NCBI GenBank assembly: GCA_944388575.1
Contig: CALXJF010000009.1
Location: forward strand, 1-55,053
Reading direction: 5' to 3'
Source: an uncultured Clostridia bacterium
GTDB taxonomy: Bacteria > Bacillota > Clostridia > TANB77 > CAG-465
Length of the DNA: 55,053 bases
The notes under the pieces were generated by a model. That model was given only the letters and a program-made list of their open reading frames with translations, made no database searches and was not told the DNA's origin. The translations under genes and the position numbers were made by a program. The first letter of the stretch is position 1; every line of letters starts with the position of its first letter. Shown here in pieces: positions 8,901-21,417 of the stretch.

Positions 8901-11900
8901 TTTTTTATTGTATGAGTCGTATCAGCTTCAAGTCTTCCAATTTTTAAGTTATAGTTTGCTTTTACGCCTTTAAAATCTAAATCACCTAATAATTTATAAT
9001 TTTCTGAGCTATCTGGATCAATAGCCTGCCACTCATCTACATTATGAATCTCTTTAAAGAATTGTAATTTTAGTAAGTATGCAACATTATATTCTTTTTC
9101 TTCTTCTCCTTCAATATACTTTATTTTTGTTATTTTATATGTATCATAGTACTTTTCAGGTTTAAGGTCTAAGTTAATTATAGTTTTTTGATTCCTAGTT
9201 GAGATAACTTGTCTTGTTATATTCATTGATTCAATTTCGACACCGGTGATTTGTGCTTCAGATGGGTTAGATATTATCAACTGAATTGTTGCATCATTAG
9301 GTGTTTTATTTACTTGTGTTTTATAGTCAATTGGTTCAATTTCAAAAGTTCTATCTTGACTTCTTTGTATAGTTGTGTCTTTTTGATTTGGTAATAGTTG
9401 TGAACCGTCTCCATAATATAGCTTTGGCAAAATACCATTTTCTAAGCCACTATAATCATAAATATTTTCAAATTCTAACAAGTCAATATATGTAGATTTA
9501 TAAAATATTTCATCATATGATAGTAATTTGTCGGCTCCACCTAATTCTGTTGTAGAATAACCATTTATAAGCTGATCTTGATAAGCATAATTATTCGTAT
9601 ATGAAGAATTTACAGTTCCAACTATTCTTCTAGTGGTTGGATTTATATTATATGAATACATATCTCCTAGGTATAAGCAATGCTGAGTTGTATTAGTTCC
9701 AGTACCATATCCTCTTATACCTGCAATACTTGAATTAGAAGTACCAGAAATATTAACTGTACTATAACATTTATCAATAGTCATTGCACCGTTTGTATAT
9801 CCAATTATTCCCCCCATAGAATAACCATTATTGGTATATAAAGTACCTGTTGTATAACAATTAATCACCGTTGAATATGCATTTGTTTCTCTTCCGACAA
9901 GTCCACCAATACCTGTTATTTGATATACATCAATAGCATTAAAATCTATATCTTGTACAAAACAATTAGATACATTTATAAATGTTCCATATCCTAATAT
10001 TCCTCCAAAAGCTAAAGAAACACTTTTATCCTCAATACTGAATTTTATATCACTAACACTAGAATTTGAAATTGTTGTATTTGTAGCATTTCCAACAATT
10101 CCTCCAACATATAAAGTTGAATTATTTTTAATAGCTGTCATTTCCATTCCCTTTATATGTACATTATCAATTTTGGCATTAGAAGATGCAGTTCCAATAA
10201 ATCCATTATCAGAATTACTACTTATTTCAGAGTGAGTATAATTTTCTATAAATAAATTTTCTATTGTTCCACTTAAAGTAGAAAATAGTCCTTTATAGTT
10301 CCCTGGAACAATTATATTTTTAATGGTTTTATTATTACCATTAATCTTTCCAGAATAAGTAGTGGTAATAAGTATAGATGAACCTTCATTTATAAAGTCA
10401 AGATCTTGCATTAATATGTAGTTTTCAGTTGGTGATTTACTTATATTTTTCCAATCAGTTACATTATTTATCTCTCTATAAAAATCAGCATCTATAACCC
10501 TTTCATTTTCTTTATAACTTCTTGTACTTGGAATTCCAAAAGCACCACTTGAAGTAACTGACATTATAGAATATTTTGAGAGTGATCTTATTGGATTTTG
10601 CAATTCTATGGTAACATTAGACTGACCTTCACTATATTCTTGAGAAACTATTTTTACATTTTCATCATTAAAATCTTTAAAAGTAATACCAGTTATTTCT
10701 TCTCCAGCCGGATTATATACCGATACTTGTATTACGGCCTTACTATTTGAAACTTGTTCTATTAATCTACTACTTGTTACATCTATATAATCTGATTGTG
10801 TTAAAAGTGGCAATTGTATATATTCCTGAGCAGGCATTGAGTCATCTAATTTAACTTGAGGATAGTATCCTTTAGTGACTAAGTCATCTACTAAAAAGGC
10901 ATCATATACATTTAGCATACTATTTTGAAATTTTACATCATGTAAACTTGTATAAGAAGCTTTTTTATTATATGAATTATTAAATGTTCTATCATCAAAA
11001 TAATATGAGTTAGAGATTTTAGTATATCCACTTACAGATGCTATATTAGGACCTCTTGTTAATAATGTAGTATTTCCACTGCCAAGAGAATATACATTTC
11101 TTATTGTACCATAATTAACTGTACCAATGATATTTGAAATTAAATCACTTGATGTTGGATTTTCACTATTAACATTTACTAGACTATATACATTTTCTAC
11201 AGTACCTGTTTGATTTACAGTAAGCGCTACTGGTGCAGAAACTACATTTGAAAATTTAACTTTCATATCTTTTCCGTATACATATCCATTTCTTATAGTA
11301 CCATTAACAACTGAAAAACCACCTGTAATCTCACTTTGACCATATAAAGTATCCTGCAAATTAATAACAAAATTTTCTAAAAGGCCATAATTTGCATATC
11401 CGATTAGTCTATATCTTATATTTGGAACTTGTGTTGCCTCTAATAGATTTACTATTATTCCTCTAATAGTACCATAGTTATATGTACAAAAGCCATTAAA
11501 ATCTGATGTTTCTATCTCATTATTAAGACTTATATTAAACACCATATTTTCTATTATGCCTTGTATTCCAATATTTTGGAATACATTAGTACTTGTTGAC
11601 CTGTCCCTAGTAAGCGAATTTCCTAAGAAATTAATTTCTCCTTGAAATGTTATATTTGAACTATAATGTATGGAATTCCCTGTAAGACCTGATAAATCAA
11701 TATTATCTAATACAAAATATTTTCCCTGAGGCTGTATCTCTAAAAACTGATCCCTATTCCTAATACCTAATATTTCTTTATCTGTAGAAAATGTTATACT
11801 ATCTAATACATGATATCTATCTTTTGCTCTTATAGCAAGTTCCACTTTGTATTCTTCACCTTCATCAAGCAAATAATCCTTTATACTAGCCACTACTTTA

Positions 11901-14900
11901 TTGGTATCATCAATTTCTTCATATCTATTTGTTGAGATTAATTCATCATTTTTATATATTAAAACATAGTAATCATTTGTTTCTATCTCATCTCTAGAAT
12001 CTATTAAATTTATCTCAAATGAAGAATTTAGATCATATATGAATTCCTCATAACTTGTTTTTTCTTCACCAAGTTCAACTTGCATATCCTTAATTTGAAC
12101 AGGATTATTATTTCCTGATTGTATATAAAATCCTAAATACCCGCTATTATTTACAGTCACCGTATATTTAAATTCCTGCCAATTAGACGAATTAACGTTG
12201 ACTTTTGTACCTGATCTAGTAGGTTCTTTTTTATTTTCAAAGTACATAGAAGTTCCCGCTGTAGTCGTCATTTTAGCTTTAAATGAAATTGTAACAGTTT
12301 GTCCAATATAATCAGTTAAATTATATGAATAAATTTGAGCATAATTATTACTTCCACCATTATGTAATCTTAATATTTCCTCTTGTTCATTATAATTCTT
12401 GTAATATGTTGAATCTGTATTAAAAGTCTTACTATACCATTTTACATCAGATTTTACATCAATAAGATTTTTTCCTTTTGGTTTTCTTAATAAATCGGTT
12501 AAATCAATACTGCCCTCTATTCCTGGAACTGTTAGAATAGTTTGTTCAAACAATAAATAATTAGACTTATATGTTGAGTTATCATGCCCTTCATTATACT
12601 CGTCTACATATATACTTAATTTATAGTTGTGATTCTCTACCAATTTATCATATATCATTCTTTGATATTCTTGATTAGTACCAATTTCTGTTAGGCTAAT
12701 TAATTTATCATTTTCATCTCTTAATTCAACTCTTGCCTTTTGATTAAGTACAGCTATATCAGGATCTTCTATCATTAAATCAAAGTCTATAATACTTCCT
12801 GTAACAAACATATTTCTAATGTTTACTTTTGCAGGTCTTTTCATAGTTATAAATTCTTCTATAGAATATTTAGTATTTATAGTTTCTATATGCGTTCCTT
12901 GTTTTGCATTAAGTGTTATTTTTAAATAATATTTTGTATTAGAACTTAACGCATCAAAATTTAATTCTATTGCTTCTCCTTGTTTTATAATACTTATCTG
13001 TTCTTCATTTAAATCAATAGAATATGTATTAGTGTCATTTTCATCTACTAATGAAACATTACAACTGTATAATATTTTTAATAGTCTATTATCTGTAATA
13101 TCAGTATTAACAGATAACTTTATTTTTGCATTAGTAGTTGTAAGTTCAATCAGCTCTGTATTCAAATTAAATACACCTAAAGTCGATAATGGAACTGTTA
13201 AAAAACTAGTTTCTCCAATTAATGCATTTGCATGAACTCCATCCCCATCTTCTAGGTCATAATCAGCATACACCCTAATTATATAATATTCATTTGGATT
13301 TAAATTATCAAAAGACAAAGTAACGTTTTTTATTTCAAGTTGATCTGAACTAACTATTTGTCCATCCAAGGTTAGCAATTCGTATCTATAATTACTAATT
13401 TTAACATCATCTTTATTAGATAACGTAAGTCCAATATCTATCAATGTGGGATCCTTCTTAGATACTTTTATACCAACAGTAGGATCCGTTTTAGAAGTCG
13501 TCGCCTCACCTTTGTTATTTAATACATTAAATTTATTCCCAGAAATATCATATATATTTATCTCAAATTGGTACTTACTATTTGAAGTAAAAGCTTCAGA
13601 TGTTTGATAAGTAATTGCCTCTCCTCTAAGGAGTGAGTTTATAGCACTAACTGGTATTTTATATGACACATTATTTATAACTATCTCAGCACTTTTTACT
13701 CCTTTTAAAGCTTCATCCTTCAAATCAGATACAATTTTTATATCCGCAATTTCTATTTTATTTTTATATGTCTTTCCATTTCTAAATTCTATACTTATAG
13801 GATTTAATATATCAAAATCTTTAGTTGTTATTTTTTGTGAGAAAAATTCTCTAATACGTTTATTTCCATCTTCATCTAAATAATTATATTTGGCAGTTAT
13901 TTCATATTCACTACCAGGTGCAAGTCCAGATATTTCTATATTACCAGATGATTTATACGATTTCATTAAGTATTTTTTCCCATTCTTTGTTATTGTTATC
14001 TCAATAGGTGAAGTAATAACGCCACTTGGGTCATTAATATCTAATTTTGAAGTTATATAATAAACATTTGCAGTAAACTGATCTAATGTGACCTCAGGTG
14101 GTACATATGTTTCTTCATCAATTACAATTTTATCTTTTTGTTCAAACTCTTCATCTGATATTTCAATTTGATTTACGATATCACTTACAGCATTATTTTC
14201 TATTTCACTAATTTCAGCTTTTTCAAGTCCTAGCTTTAATAATAAATCTTTATATGCTAAAGTCATACCATCAATTGTTATTTTAGAATTATCATCAATA
14301 TCAGATATTCTTTGATATTTGAATGAATCTCCTTCTATTTTATATAAAGCTATATACTCATTATTAAAATAAATTATACTATTCATTGGAATTATATACT
14401 CATATAATGTTGTATTAATTTTTAATTCCTTAGTATTAACACATATTTTATTACTACTCTTTAAGAATATGTAATCATTAAAATCTGCTCTAGTTAAGTC
14501 ATTTAAATTATACTTTATACCAGATGTTAGTGTAAAATTTGGATGCCCCTGTATAGATAAAAAATTCTTAGTAATTAAAGTAACATCCTCTGATAAATTA
14601 AATAATGCCAAATTGTTATTTATATATATTGGATAATCCAAATTTATATTTGACATATGTTCTTTTCCTACATAATATGAATTTAAACGCTTATATATCA
14701 TATCTTGTTCTTCTATTTTTACAGCCTTTATAACATCATTTTCATCATTGAATTTTTTGTTTAATAAATTTTCTGTTAATTTATTACCTGATACAGCGTA
14801 CCCAGAATACTCTATTATTTGAAATGGTTTAAATCTAAAATACAGGAAATATAGCAATATTACAACTCCTACAAAAATAAATAACAGTATAAATATTAAA

Positions 14901-14971
14901 GAGGAGTTAGCTTTCATAGAATCAAATTCGGTATCCTTTTTTACTTTAGTAGTCTTAGATTTTCTATTCAA
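5987..14971 (-). CDS. Giant surface protein (about 2994 aa) with Fn3-like and GLUG repeats
   Basis: Start taken as TTG at 14971, because AAGGAGGAG lies 6 bases before it; an in-frame ATG at 14995 would sit upstream of that SD. A basic N-terminus and TM helix (about 24-48) place the rest outside. Next come a membrane-proximal beta domain shared with the other three surface proteins of the operon, several Fn3-like modules, a carbohydrate-binding-like jelly-roll (about 830-960), beta-helix regions rich in GLUG-type GGIxG repeats (about 1090-1320, 1510-1780 and 2090-2460), a propeller-like region and a C-terminal TM ending in SKKK. No LPXTG. It is the last gene of the ATPase operon. Probably an adhesin, lever or filament moved by or attached to the ATPase; that role is inference. 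Confidence 0.85.
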   Translation of the reverse strand: MNRKSKTTKVKKDTEFDSMKANSSLIFILLFIFVGVVILLYFLYFRFKPFQIIEYSGYAVSGNKLTENLLNKKFNDENDVIKAVKIEEQDMIYKRLNSYYVGKEHMSNINLDYPIYINNNLALFNLSEDVTLITKNFLSIQGHPNFTLTSGIKYNLNDLTRADFNDYIFLKSSNKICVNTKELKINTTLYEYIIPMNSIIYFNNEYIALYKIEGDSFKYQRISDIDDNSKITIDGMTLAYKDLLLKLGLEKAEISEIENNAVSDIVNQIEISDEEFEQKDKIVIDEETYVPPEVTLDQFTANVYYITSKLDINDPSGVITSPIEITITKNGKKYLMKSYKSSGNIEISGLAPGSEYEITAKYNYLDEDGNKRIREFFSQKITTKDFDILNPISIEFRNGKTYKNKIEIADIKIVSDLKDEALKGVKSAEIVINNVSYKIPVSAINSLLRGEAITYQTSEAFTSNSKYQFEINIYDISGNKFNVLNNKGEATTSKTDPTVGIKVSKKDPTLIDIGLTLSNKDDVKISNYRYELLTLDGQIVSSDQLEIKNVTLSFDNLNPNEYYIIRVYADYDLEDGDGVHANALIGETSFLTVPLSTLGVFNLNTELIELTTTNAKIKLSVNTDITDNRLLKILYSCNVSLVDENDTNTYSIDLNEEQISIIKQGEAIELNFDALSSNTKYYLKITLNAKQGTHIETINTKYSIEEFITMKRPAKVNIRNMFVTGSIIDFDLMIEDPDIAVLNQKARVELRDENDKLISLTEIGTNQEYQRMIYDKLVENHNYKLSIYVDEYNEGHDNSTYKSNYLLFEQTILTVPGIEGSIDLTDLLRKPKGKNLIDVKSDVKWYSKTFNTDSTYYKNYNEQEEILRLHNGGSNNYAQIYSYNLTDYIGQTVTISFKAKMTTTAGTSMYFENKKEPTRSGTKVNVNSSNWQEFKYTVTVNNSGYLGFYIQSGNNNPVQIKDMQVELGEEKTSYEEFIYDLNSSFEINLIDSRDEIETNDYYVLIYKNDELISTNRYEEIDDTNKVVASIKDYLLDEGEEYKVELAIRAKDRYHVLDSITFSTDKEILGIRNRDQFLEIQPQGKYFVLDNIDLSGLTGNSIHYSSNITFQGEINFLGNSLTRDRSTSTNVFQNIGIQGIIENMVFNISLNNEIETSDFNGFCTYNYGTIRGIIVNLLEATQVPNIRYRLIGYANYGLLENFVINLQDTLYGQSEITGGFSVVNGTIRNGYVYGKDMKVKFSNVVSAPVALTVNQTGTVENVYSLVNVNSENPTSSDLISNIIGTVNYGTIRNVYSLGSGNTTLLTRGPNIASVSGYTKISNSYYFDDRTFNNSYNKKASYTSLHDVKFQNSMLNVYDAFLVDDLVTKGYYPQVKLDDSMPAQEYIQLPLLTQSDYIDVTSSRLIEQVSNSKAVIQVSVYNPAGEEITGITFKDFNDENVKIVSQEYSEGQSNVTIELQNPIRSLSKYSIMSVTSSGAFGIPSTRSYKENERVIDADFYREINNVTDWKNISKSPTENYILMQDLDFINEGSSILITTTYSGKINGNNKTIKNIIVPGNYKGLFSTLSGTIENLFIENYTHSEISSNSDNGFIGTASSNAKIDNVHIKGMEMTAIKNNSTLYVGGIVGNATNTTISNSSVSDIKFSIEDKSVSLAFGGILGYGTFINVSNCFVQDIDFNAIDVYQITGIGGLVGRETNAYSTVINCYTTGTLYTNNGYSMGGIIGYTNGAMTIDKCYSTVNISGTSNSSIAGIRGYGTGTNTTQHCLYLGDMYSYNINPTTRRIVGTVNSSYTNNYAYQDQLINGYSTTELGGADKLLSYDEIFYKSTYIDLLEFENIYDYSGLENGILPKLYYGDGSQLLPNQKDTTIQRSQDRTFEIEPIDYKTQVNKTPNDATIQLIISNPSEAQITGVEIESMNITRQVISTRNQKTIINLDLKPEKYYDTYKITKIKYIEGEEEKEYNVAYLLKLQFFKEIHNVDEWQAIDPDSSENYKLLGDLDFKGVKANYNLKIGRLEADTTHTIKNLTLNLTKDYDCFIKTAFYSIKNIDFEDITITSKASYNSLFGYIKSLGSSNAGISNINFRRVKHTGSGTCKSLFDYVSTTMNNITFDDVEISSKGYSYVGPVRYISSSATNITLNNIRCYGNTNVGGFTANGVSTTNTVTGKDITIESSSYYVGAINGSGGTVTKATLEDVNVKGSYYVGGVSGSGTVSNSSIKNSIIKANTTNTGGIAGSGGGANNTVVNCEISGTNNIGGISGTSGSALTGCFVSDSTITGVTAVAGISGYLSGYVQNSGVINTQIKGTGSQVGGIVGHASGSRTSETSATIQSSYTKDCSITGDINVGGIAGQLTAGSISFTYNDANVVATTRNAAGILGYLNNTNMTAISYISGIYKNYVADATITAPTNVGGVIGNTAVDLYNDTRYTSNFVDADLNTDTQDVNISIGIGGRKEQNINLSKTYFTKYSKLNGQYVDTANDNFDATHALDRSSLESQTTYTSLMGWSTTYFDFSPLSNDKYPLLKNVKNQVGIDLPEDINTLNQMSVLGTRSLFSLHNGIKVLNSKLPNLKTYVTDIDKINLEFDNIDTNSYFSYKIGDSDSKKISIDKNVYTFEYDFITPIEVTISNGISSNIITLNPNEIYNNILNFGDEYLYITDNKLYSNIRTIDGDFVNLHNDKVLSKEGVIYDLNTLDSIGNINKGTFNMLDESVAIQSFEYQGTKIDTYLNFSNITSDNKTLQRELLIYLKNSRLFLFAPTLDIVPGKVIVDNFNNNEYQTILSSNGKLYDLKTPLNYPDDFKNSKIKNITSNIQSNNQNLVVYYESGRVYVFNYVTGEVIYDNQVKEDISFFSYLFNNLELNNSNSYEDIEEKYTKSRELVSKLEEKPINSAASELGILDKIYPNNSNVSSNSLHNIKYATVYDNVNDKYVVYNESEILQTSQEEIKTENSKIDNNQDLSDYYENDNMKKSNISVSGYILIGISITAILIILVILSKKK

Positions 14972-14972
14972 A

Positions 14973-15683
14973 CTAATCTCCTCCTTTATAATCAAAATTA
15001 TTCAAACTCTCAATCTTTTTTAATAATAATTGATCGCTATTTTGGCTATTAATAGAATCAATACTTAAGTTAATTGTATATTTATCTGTCCTAGCAAAAA
15101 TTTCCTGATTGGGTGTATCTATAATTTCATATTTATCCTCTTTATAGTTATATAATTCTATATTTTTATTATAATCCACAATTGCATATGATAAAGGAGA
15201 AACAATGTATTCTTTTTCATTTACTATAATTTTAGTTTCTTCTAAAAAGAAATATAAATCGTTTCCATCATATAAAAAAGCATTTTGCACATTTTTTCTA
15301 TTATCTTCACGTTCTATATAGACATCTGCACCATCAAAAGATACATTAGAGAAATAATTTATTTTATACATTTTTGTAGCTTGTAGTGGATAAATAATAG
15401 CCATATCTTTTGGTAATAATACCCTATTTTCTACATCTTTATAATAAATAGGTGTAGAGTCTAAAGTAACTTTAGTATCTTTAAATTCAAGTTCAGTTAT
15501 TTCATTTTTCCTTGATAGTTTCAAACTACCTTCATATTCTATTTTTTTACCAGAAAAATACTGATAAAAACTATGATCTTCAAAGATTCCAGTTTCAGAA
15601 AAACGAAGTAAAAGTGCAACTACTGCCAGTACAACTAAAAGTAGTATCACCATTACAATTTTTACTAGATTATCTTTCTTCAT
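14973..15683 (-). CDS. Single-pass membrane protein, minimal form of the surface-protein family
   Basis: 236 aa. A basic N-terminus, TM helix at about 7-27 and a beta-rich ectodomain of about 200 residues. By eye this ectodomain corresponds to the membrane-proximal domain of the giant proteins in the operon (an AFLYDGNDLYFFL stretch parallels DFIYKLADRKYII and NFIYKISDNKYLI), but it lacks the Fn3 array. It therefore looks like the minimal unit of the family. SD AAGGAGA precedes the ATG. It overlaps the 5-TM gene by 14 bases, implying translational coupling. Function unknown. Confidence 0.7.
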   Translation of the reverse strand: MKKDNLVKIVMVILLLVVLAVVALLLRFSETGIFEDHSFYQYFSGKKIEYEGSLKLSRKNEITELEFKDTKVTLDSTPIYYKDVENRVLLPKDMAIIYPLQATKMYKINYFSNVSFDGADVYIEREDNRKNVQNAFLYDGNDLYFFLEETKIIVNEKEYIVSPLSYAIVDYNKNIELYNYKEDKYEIIDTPNQEIFARTDKYTINLSIDSINSQNSDQLLLKKIESLNNFDYKGGD

Positions 15684-16212
15684 AAGTTTTTCTCCTTTTT
15701 AAATTATTTCTTATACTTACATCCTCTATGTTTCTTAAAGTAAAATAAGTAGCATATATAGATATAAAAACACTTAATAAAGCTTTTATTATAACAATAT
15801 AAATTTCTCCACCTATATCTATTATATAACCCGCCAAGCTATTTACTAAAAATAACGCAAAACTTAAAATAGCAGAATTTATTAACTCAAATATTCCCTT
15901 TTTTATATTAAGCGATAAAATTATATACAATAGTGAAGTTATACCAACCATTATTATATTAATAATTACCTGCTTTGAATAAACAAATGAAGTATAATAT
16001 ATTATAAAAAGTCTAACAATAAGTAAAGAAACCAAAACTATATCGGTATTTTTTAATTTCAAAAACAGTCCATATATAAAAGCATCAAACTTATTTAATT
16101 TTAATTTTGTAGTAAATATTATTACAAACAAAAATAGACCTAGTATTGACATTAAAAATACTATTAACATATAAGAATACTCACTTATTTCATATAATAT
16201 TAATTCAAACAT
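15670..16212 (-). CDS. 5-TM membrane protein in the ATPase operon, candidate subunit-a substitute
   Basis: 180 aa with about five hydrophobic helices (roughly 13-34, 58-77, 81-101, 109-131, 137-158). It is not recognisable as ATP synthase subunit a: the conserved helix with RLFGNM and its partner residues is absent. One arginine, R67 in LLIVRLFII, lies inside helix 2, and D132 and E136 sit at the outer end of helix 4. It follows the epsilon gene by 1 base and overlaps the next gene. It could be a stator or anchoring protein for the c-ring, a highly diverged a, or something new. The sequence supports only that it is an integral membrane protein. Confidence 0.6.
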   Translation of the reverse strand: MFELILYEISEYSYMLIVFLMSILGLFLFVIIFTTKLKLNKFDAFIYGLFLKLKNTDIVLVSLLIVRLFIIYYTSFVYSKQVIINIIMVGITSLLYIILSLNIKKGIFELINSAILSFALFLVNSLAGYIIDIGGEIYIVIIKALLSVFISIYATYFTLRNIEDVSIRNNLKRRKTYEER

Positions 16213-16213
16213 A

Positions 16214-18645
<2,432 letters not shown>

Positions 18646-18649
<4 letters not shown>

Positions 18650-19995
18650 AGTATATTTTCTCCACCTATAGCTTTAAATCTAACTAAAATTTCTTCTTGA
18701 GACATTGGCGAAAATTTAGGTTGAGTTAAAGCTTCTTCTATTTTTTTACCTAACGCTAATTTAGTTTTTAAGTCACTACTCATTTCATCAACATTTGCAA
18801 GTTCATATACATCTTTAGTTTCAAGATATGTTAATAATTTACGTCTAATATTGGCTCCTAATTTTTTTATATCTTCTGTCTGAACAGCCCCACCTAACCT
18901 AGATACCGATACACTATAATCTATTGCAGGTTTTTGACCTCTAGCAAATTGTTTTTCTGATAAAACAATTTGTCCATCTGTTATAGATATAATATTTGTA
19001 GATATATAATCTGTAATATCTCCGCCTTTTGTTTCAACAATAGGTAAAATAGTGATAGATCCACCATTTTTATGTTGACATCCCTTTTCCAAGAGTCTTG
19101 AATGATAATAAAATATATCAGAAGGATACGCTTCTCTACCTGGAGATTTATTTGAAATTAAGCTTATTTCTCTATAAATTTCAGCATGCTTTTTTAAATC
19201 ATCTATAACAACTAACACATCTTTTTTTTGATGCATCATATATTCTTCTGCAATTGAAAGTCCTACATATGGAATTAAACTTTGAACTGGAGGTTTATCA
19301 TCATTTGTTGCAACTACAAGAAGAGTATACGAAAGTGCTCCTCTTTTTAACAATTCATTATATATTGTTTTAATTTCCTTTTTAGTTTTTCCTACAGCTA
19401 TATATATACATATAATCTCTTCTTTATTTTGTAAGCTTAAACTTCTTTGATTTACAATAGCATCTAAAGCAATTTGTGTTTTACCGGTTTTTTTATCTCC
19501 TATAATTAATTGTCTTTGACCTTTTCCAATTGGATAAATCAGATCAATACCTGCTATTCCAGTACATAAAGGTCTATTAACAGCAGTTCTATCCATTATA
19601 GGGACGATTTTTCTTTCAATATCTATATATTTAAAATTCTTAAAATACTTTCCTGTAAGTTTATCTTCACCAAACAAGTCAATTATTCTACCAAGTGCAT
19701 CTTCAGAAAATATAGCCTTAAAGAGTTCTCCAGAAGCACTAACTTCATCACCAATTTTTATTGGTCTAGTTTCTCTTACTATAGCAACACCTACCGTATT
19801 TTCATATATAGCATTAACATATCCTATCCCTTTTCCTAAAATTGTAACTTTTTCAAAAAAAGAAACATTTTCAAGTCCAGACACTTCAACTATATAATCT
19901 TTTATTTTTATTACCACACCTGTATCAAAAATATTATTTTCCTCTTTTATTTTTTTAATTTTATCGTTAAGTAAATTATCGATATATGTACTCAC
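18646..19995 (-). CDS. atpA: F1-type ATPase alpha subunit
   Basis: 449 aa from a GTG with AGGAGG in front. The P-loop is GDKKTGKT at 166-173, SPGREAYPSDIFYYHSRLLE at about 284-303 is an almost textbook alpha signature, and the arginine finger is R366 in SRLGGAVQ. All that is needed to support catalysis in beta is therefore present. The C-terminus stops about 50 residues short of the usual alpha, right after QPKFSPMSQEE, ending in TGA. First of the coupled alpha-gamma-beta-epsilon block. Confidence 0.93.
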
Positions 19996-20015
19996 AACAA
20001 CCTCCTAAAAATTTA

Positions 20016-21089
20016 TTATATACTATAATCATAAATTTTATTTTTATATTTGATAATAACACCCTCAGACATATTTGTATAATACATTGTCTTTACATTA
20101 TTTCCAATATAATCATAACTTTTATCGCTTTTACTTACATAGACATAAACTTTTGGATCAAATAATTTAATTTGCTCTTTTAAATAATTTAAAAATTCTA
20201 TACTATTAAATTTCTTATTATCCTTAAATTTATTATCAAAATTAATTAAATCTTTTTCCTCTTGTGATAATATATCAGACACTAATTTTTTTTGATTTTC
20301 ATTAGAAAGAGTTATTAGTTCATATATTGTCTTATTATCAAAAGTTCTAATTAATTTCAATAGCATATCATATTTATTATCATCTTTACTATCTACTTGA
20401 GTATCAATAAACTTTCTTATTAATGTTTCATTATCAAAATAAAAATCTTTCTTTAACCTTTTATAGTTATAAAAGAAAGTATCTTCTTTATATTCAGGGA
20501 CCCTTATATAATTAAGTAATTCAGAGCTCTTGTTTATACCTTTCTTTTTAGATGAATTTTTAGAAACTATGTTAACTTGTATATTACTATAGTTTTTCAA
20601 ATCACCTGACAAACTATTATTAGAACCATTATCCTTATCTCCTATATTATTATTTTTACTTTTGTCTTTATTTTCTTCAATTCCTTCTTTATTGTTGGCA
20701 GATAAACTTTCAATATCTTCAATATTATTTACATGTTTATTATTGCTTGAATTTCTATCCTCTAGTTTACCCTCTAGTTTATCTCCATCATAAGGAGTAA
20801 AAATACTAGACGAATTTGAACTTGAACTATTATCTTTAGACTTTTCTTCAATATATGAAAGTGTTTCTTTACTAGCCGAAATCGTGTTTTCATACTCTTG
20901 AGCCTTTGTTTTCAAACTTTCCAGTTCGTTTTTCTTTTCCGTTATTAAATATTCATATTCTTGCATTTTTTCTATAAAATACTTTTTTGTATTTACATCA
21001 AGCCTTTTAACAATATTTTTGAAAATTAAAAAAGCCATTATAAACATAATTAATATTATAACTACAGAAGGAATAACTAAATTCACCAT
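20016..21089 (-). CDS. Fused b-delta stator subunit
   Basis: 357 aa. One N-terminal TM helix (about 5-26), a coiled coil (about 33-85) as in subunit b, then a long Asn/Ser/Lys-rich linker (about 86-190), then a helical domain. The end resembles the delta/OSCP C-terminus: MSEGVIIKYKNKIYDYSI matches the GGfvvrigdkviDgSi pattern. It occupies exactly the b and delta positions between c and alpha. It would tie the alpha/beta crown to the membrane. b-delta fusions are known in some actinobacteria, but the low-complexity insert and the separate ancestry here are unusual. The delta assignment is by eye. Confidence 0.7.
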   Translation of the reverse strand: MVNLVIPSVVIILIMFIMAFLIFKNIVKRLDVNTKKYFIEKMQEYEYLITEKKNELESLKTKAQEYENTISASKETLSYIEEKSKDNSSSSNSSSIFTPYDGDKLEGKLEDRNSSNNKHVNNIEDIESLSANNKEGIEENKDKSKNNNIGDKDNGSNNSLSGDLKNYSNIQVNIVSKNSSKKKGINKSSELLNYIRVPEYKEDTFFYNYKRLKKDFYFDNETLIRKFIDTQVDSKDDNKYDMLLKLIRTFDNKTIYELITLSNENQKKLVSDILSQEEKDLINFDNKFKDNKKFNSIEFLNYLKEQIKLFDPKVYVYVSKSDKSYDYIGNNVKTMYYTNMSEGVIIKYKNKIYDYSI

Positions 21090-21096
21090 AAATCAC

Positions 21097-21342
<246 letters not shown>

Positions 21343-21367
21343 TTAATTCATCTCCTTAATACACCAC

Positions 21368-21400
21368 TTTATAGGTACTCAAAATTTAAGTACCTATAAA
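21368..21400 (-). promoter_or_regulatory. Perfect intercistronic hairpin before the c-subunit gene
   Basis: A 12-bp perfect inverted repeat (TTTATAGGTACT, 9-base loop, AGTACCTATAAA) ends 25 bases before the c start codon. No T-run follows, so it is not a classical terminator. It could be an RNA-processing or stabilising element raising c expression. Confidence 0.6.
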
Positions 21401-21417
21401 ATATTTAATCATCATTT

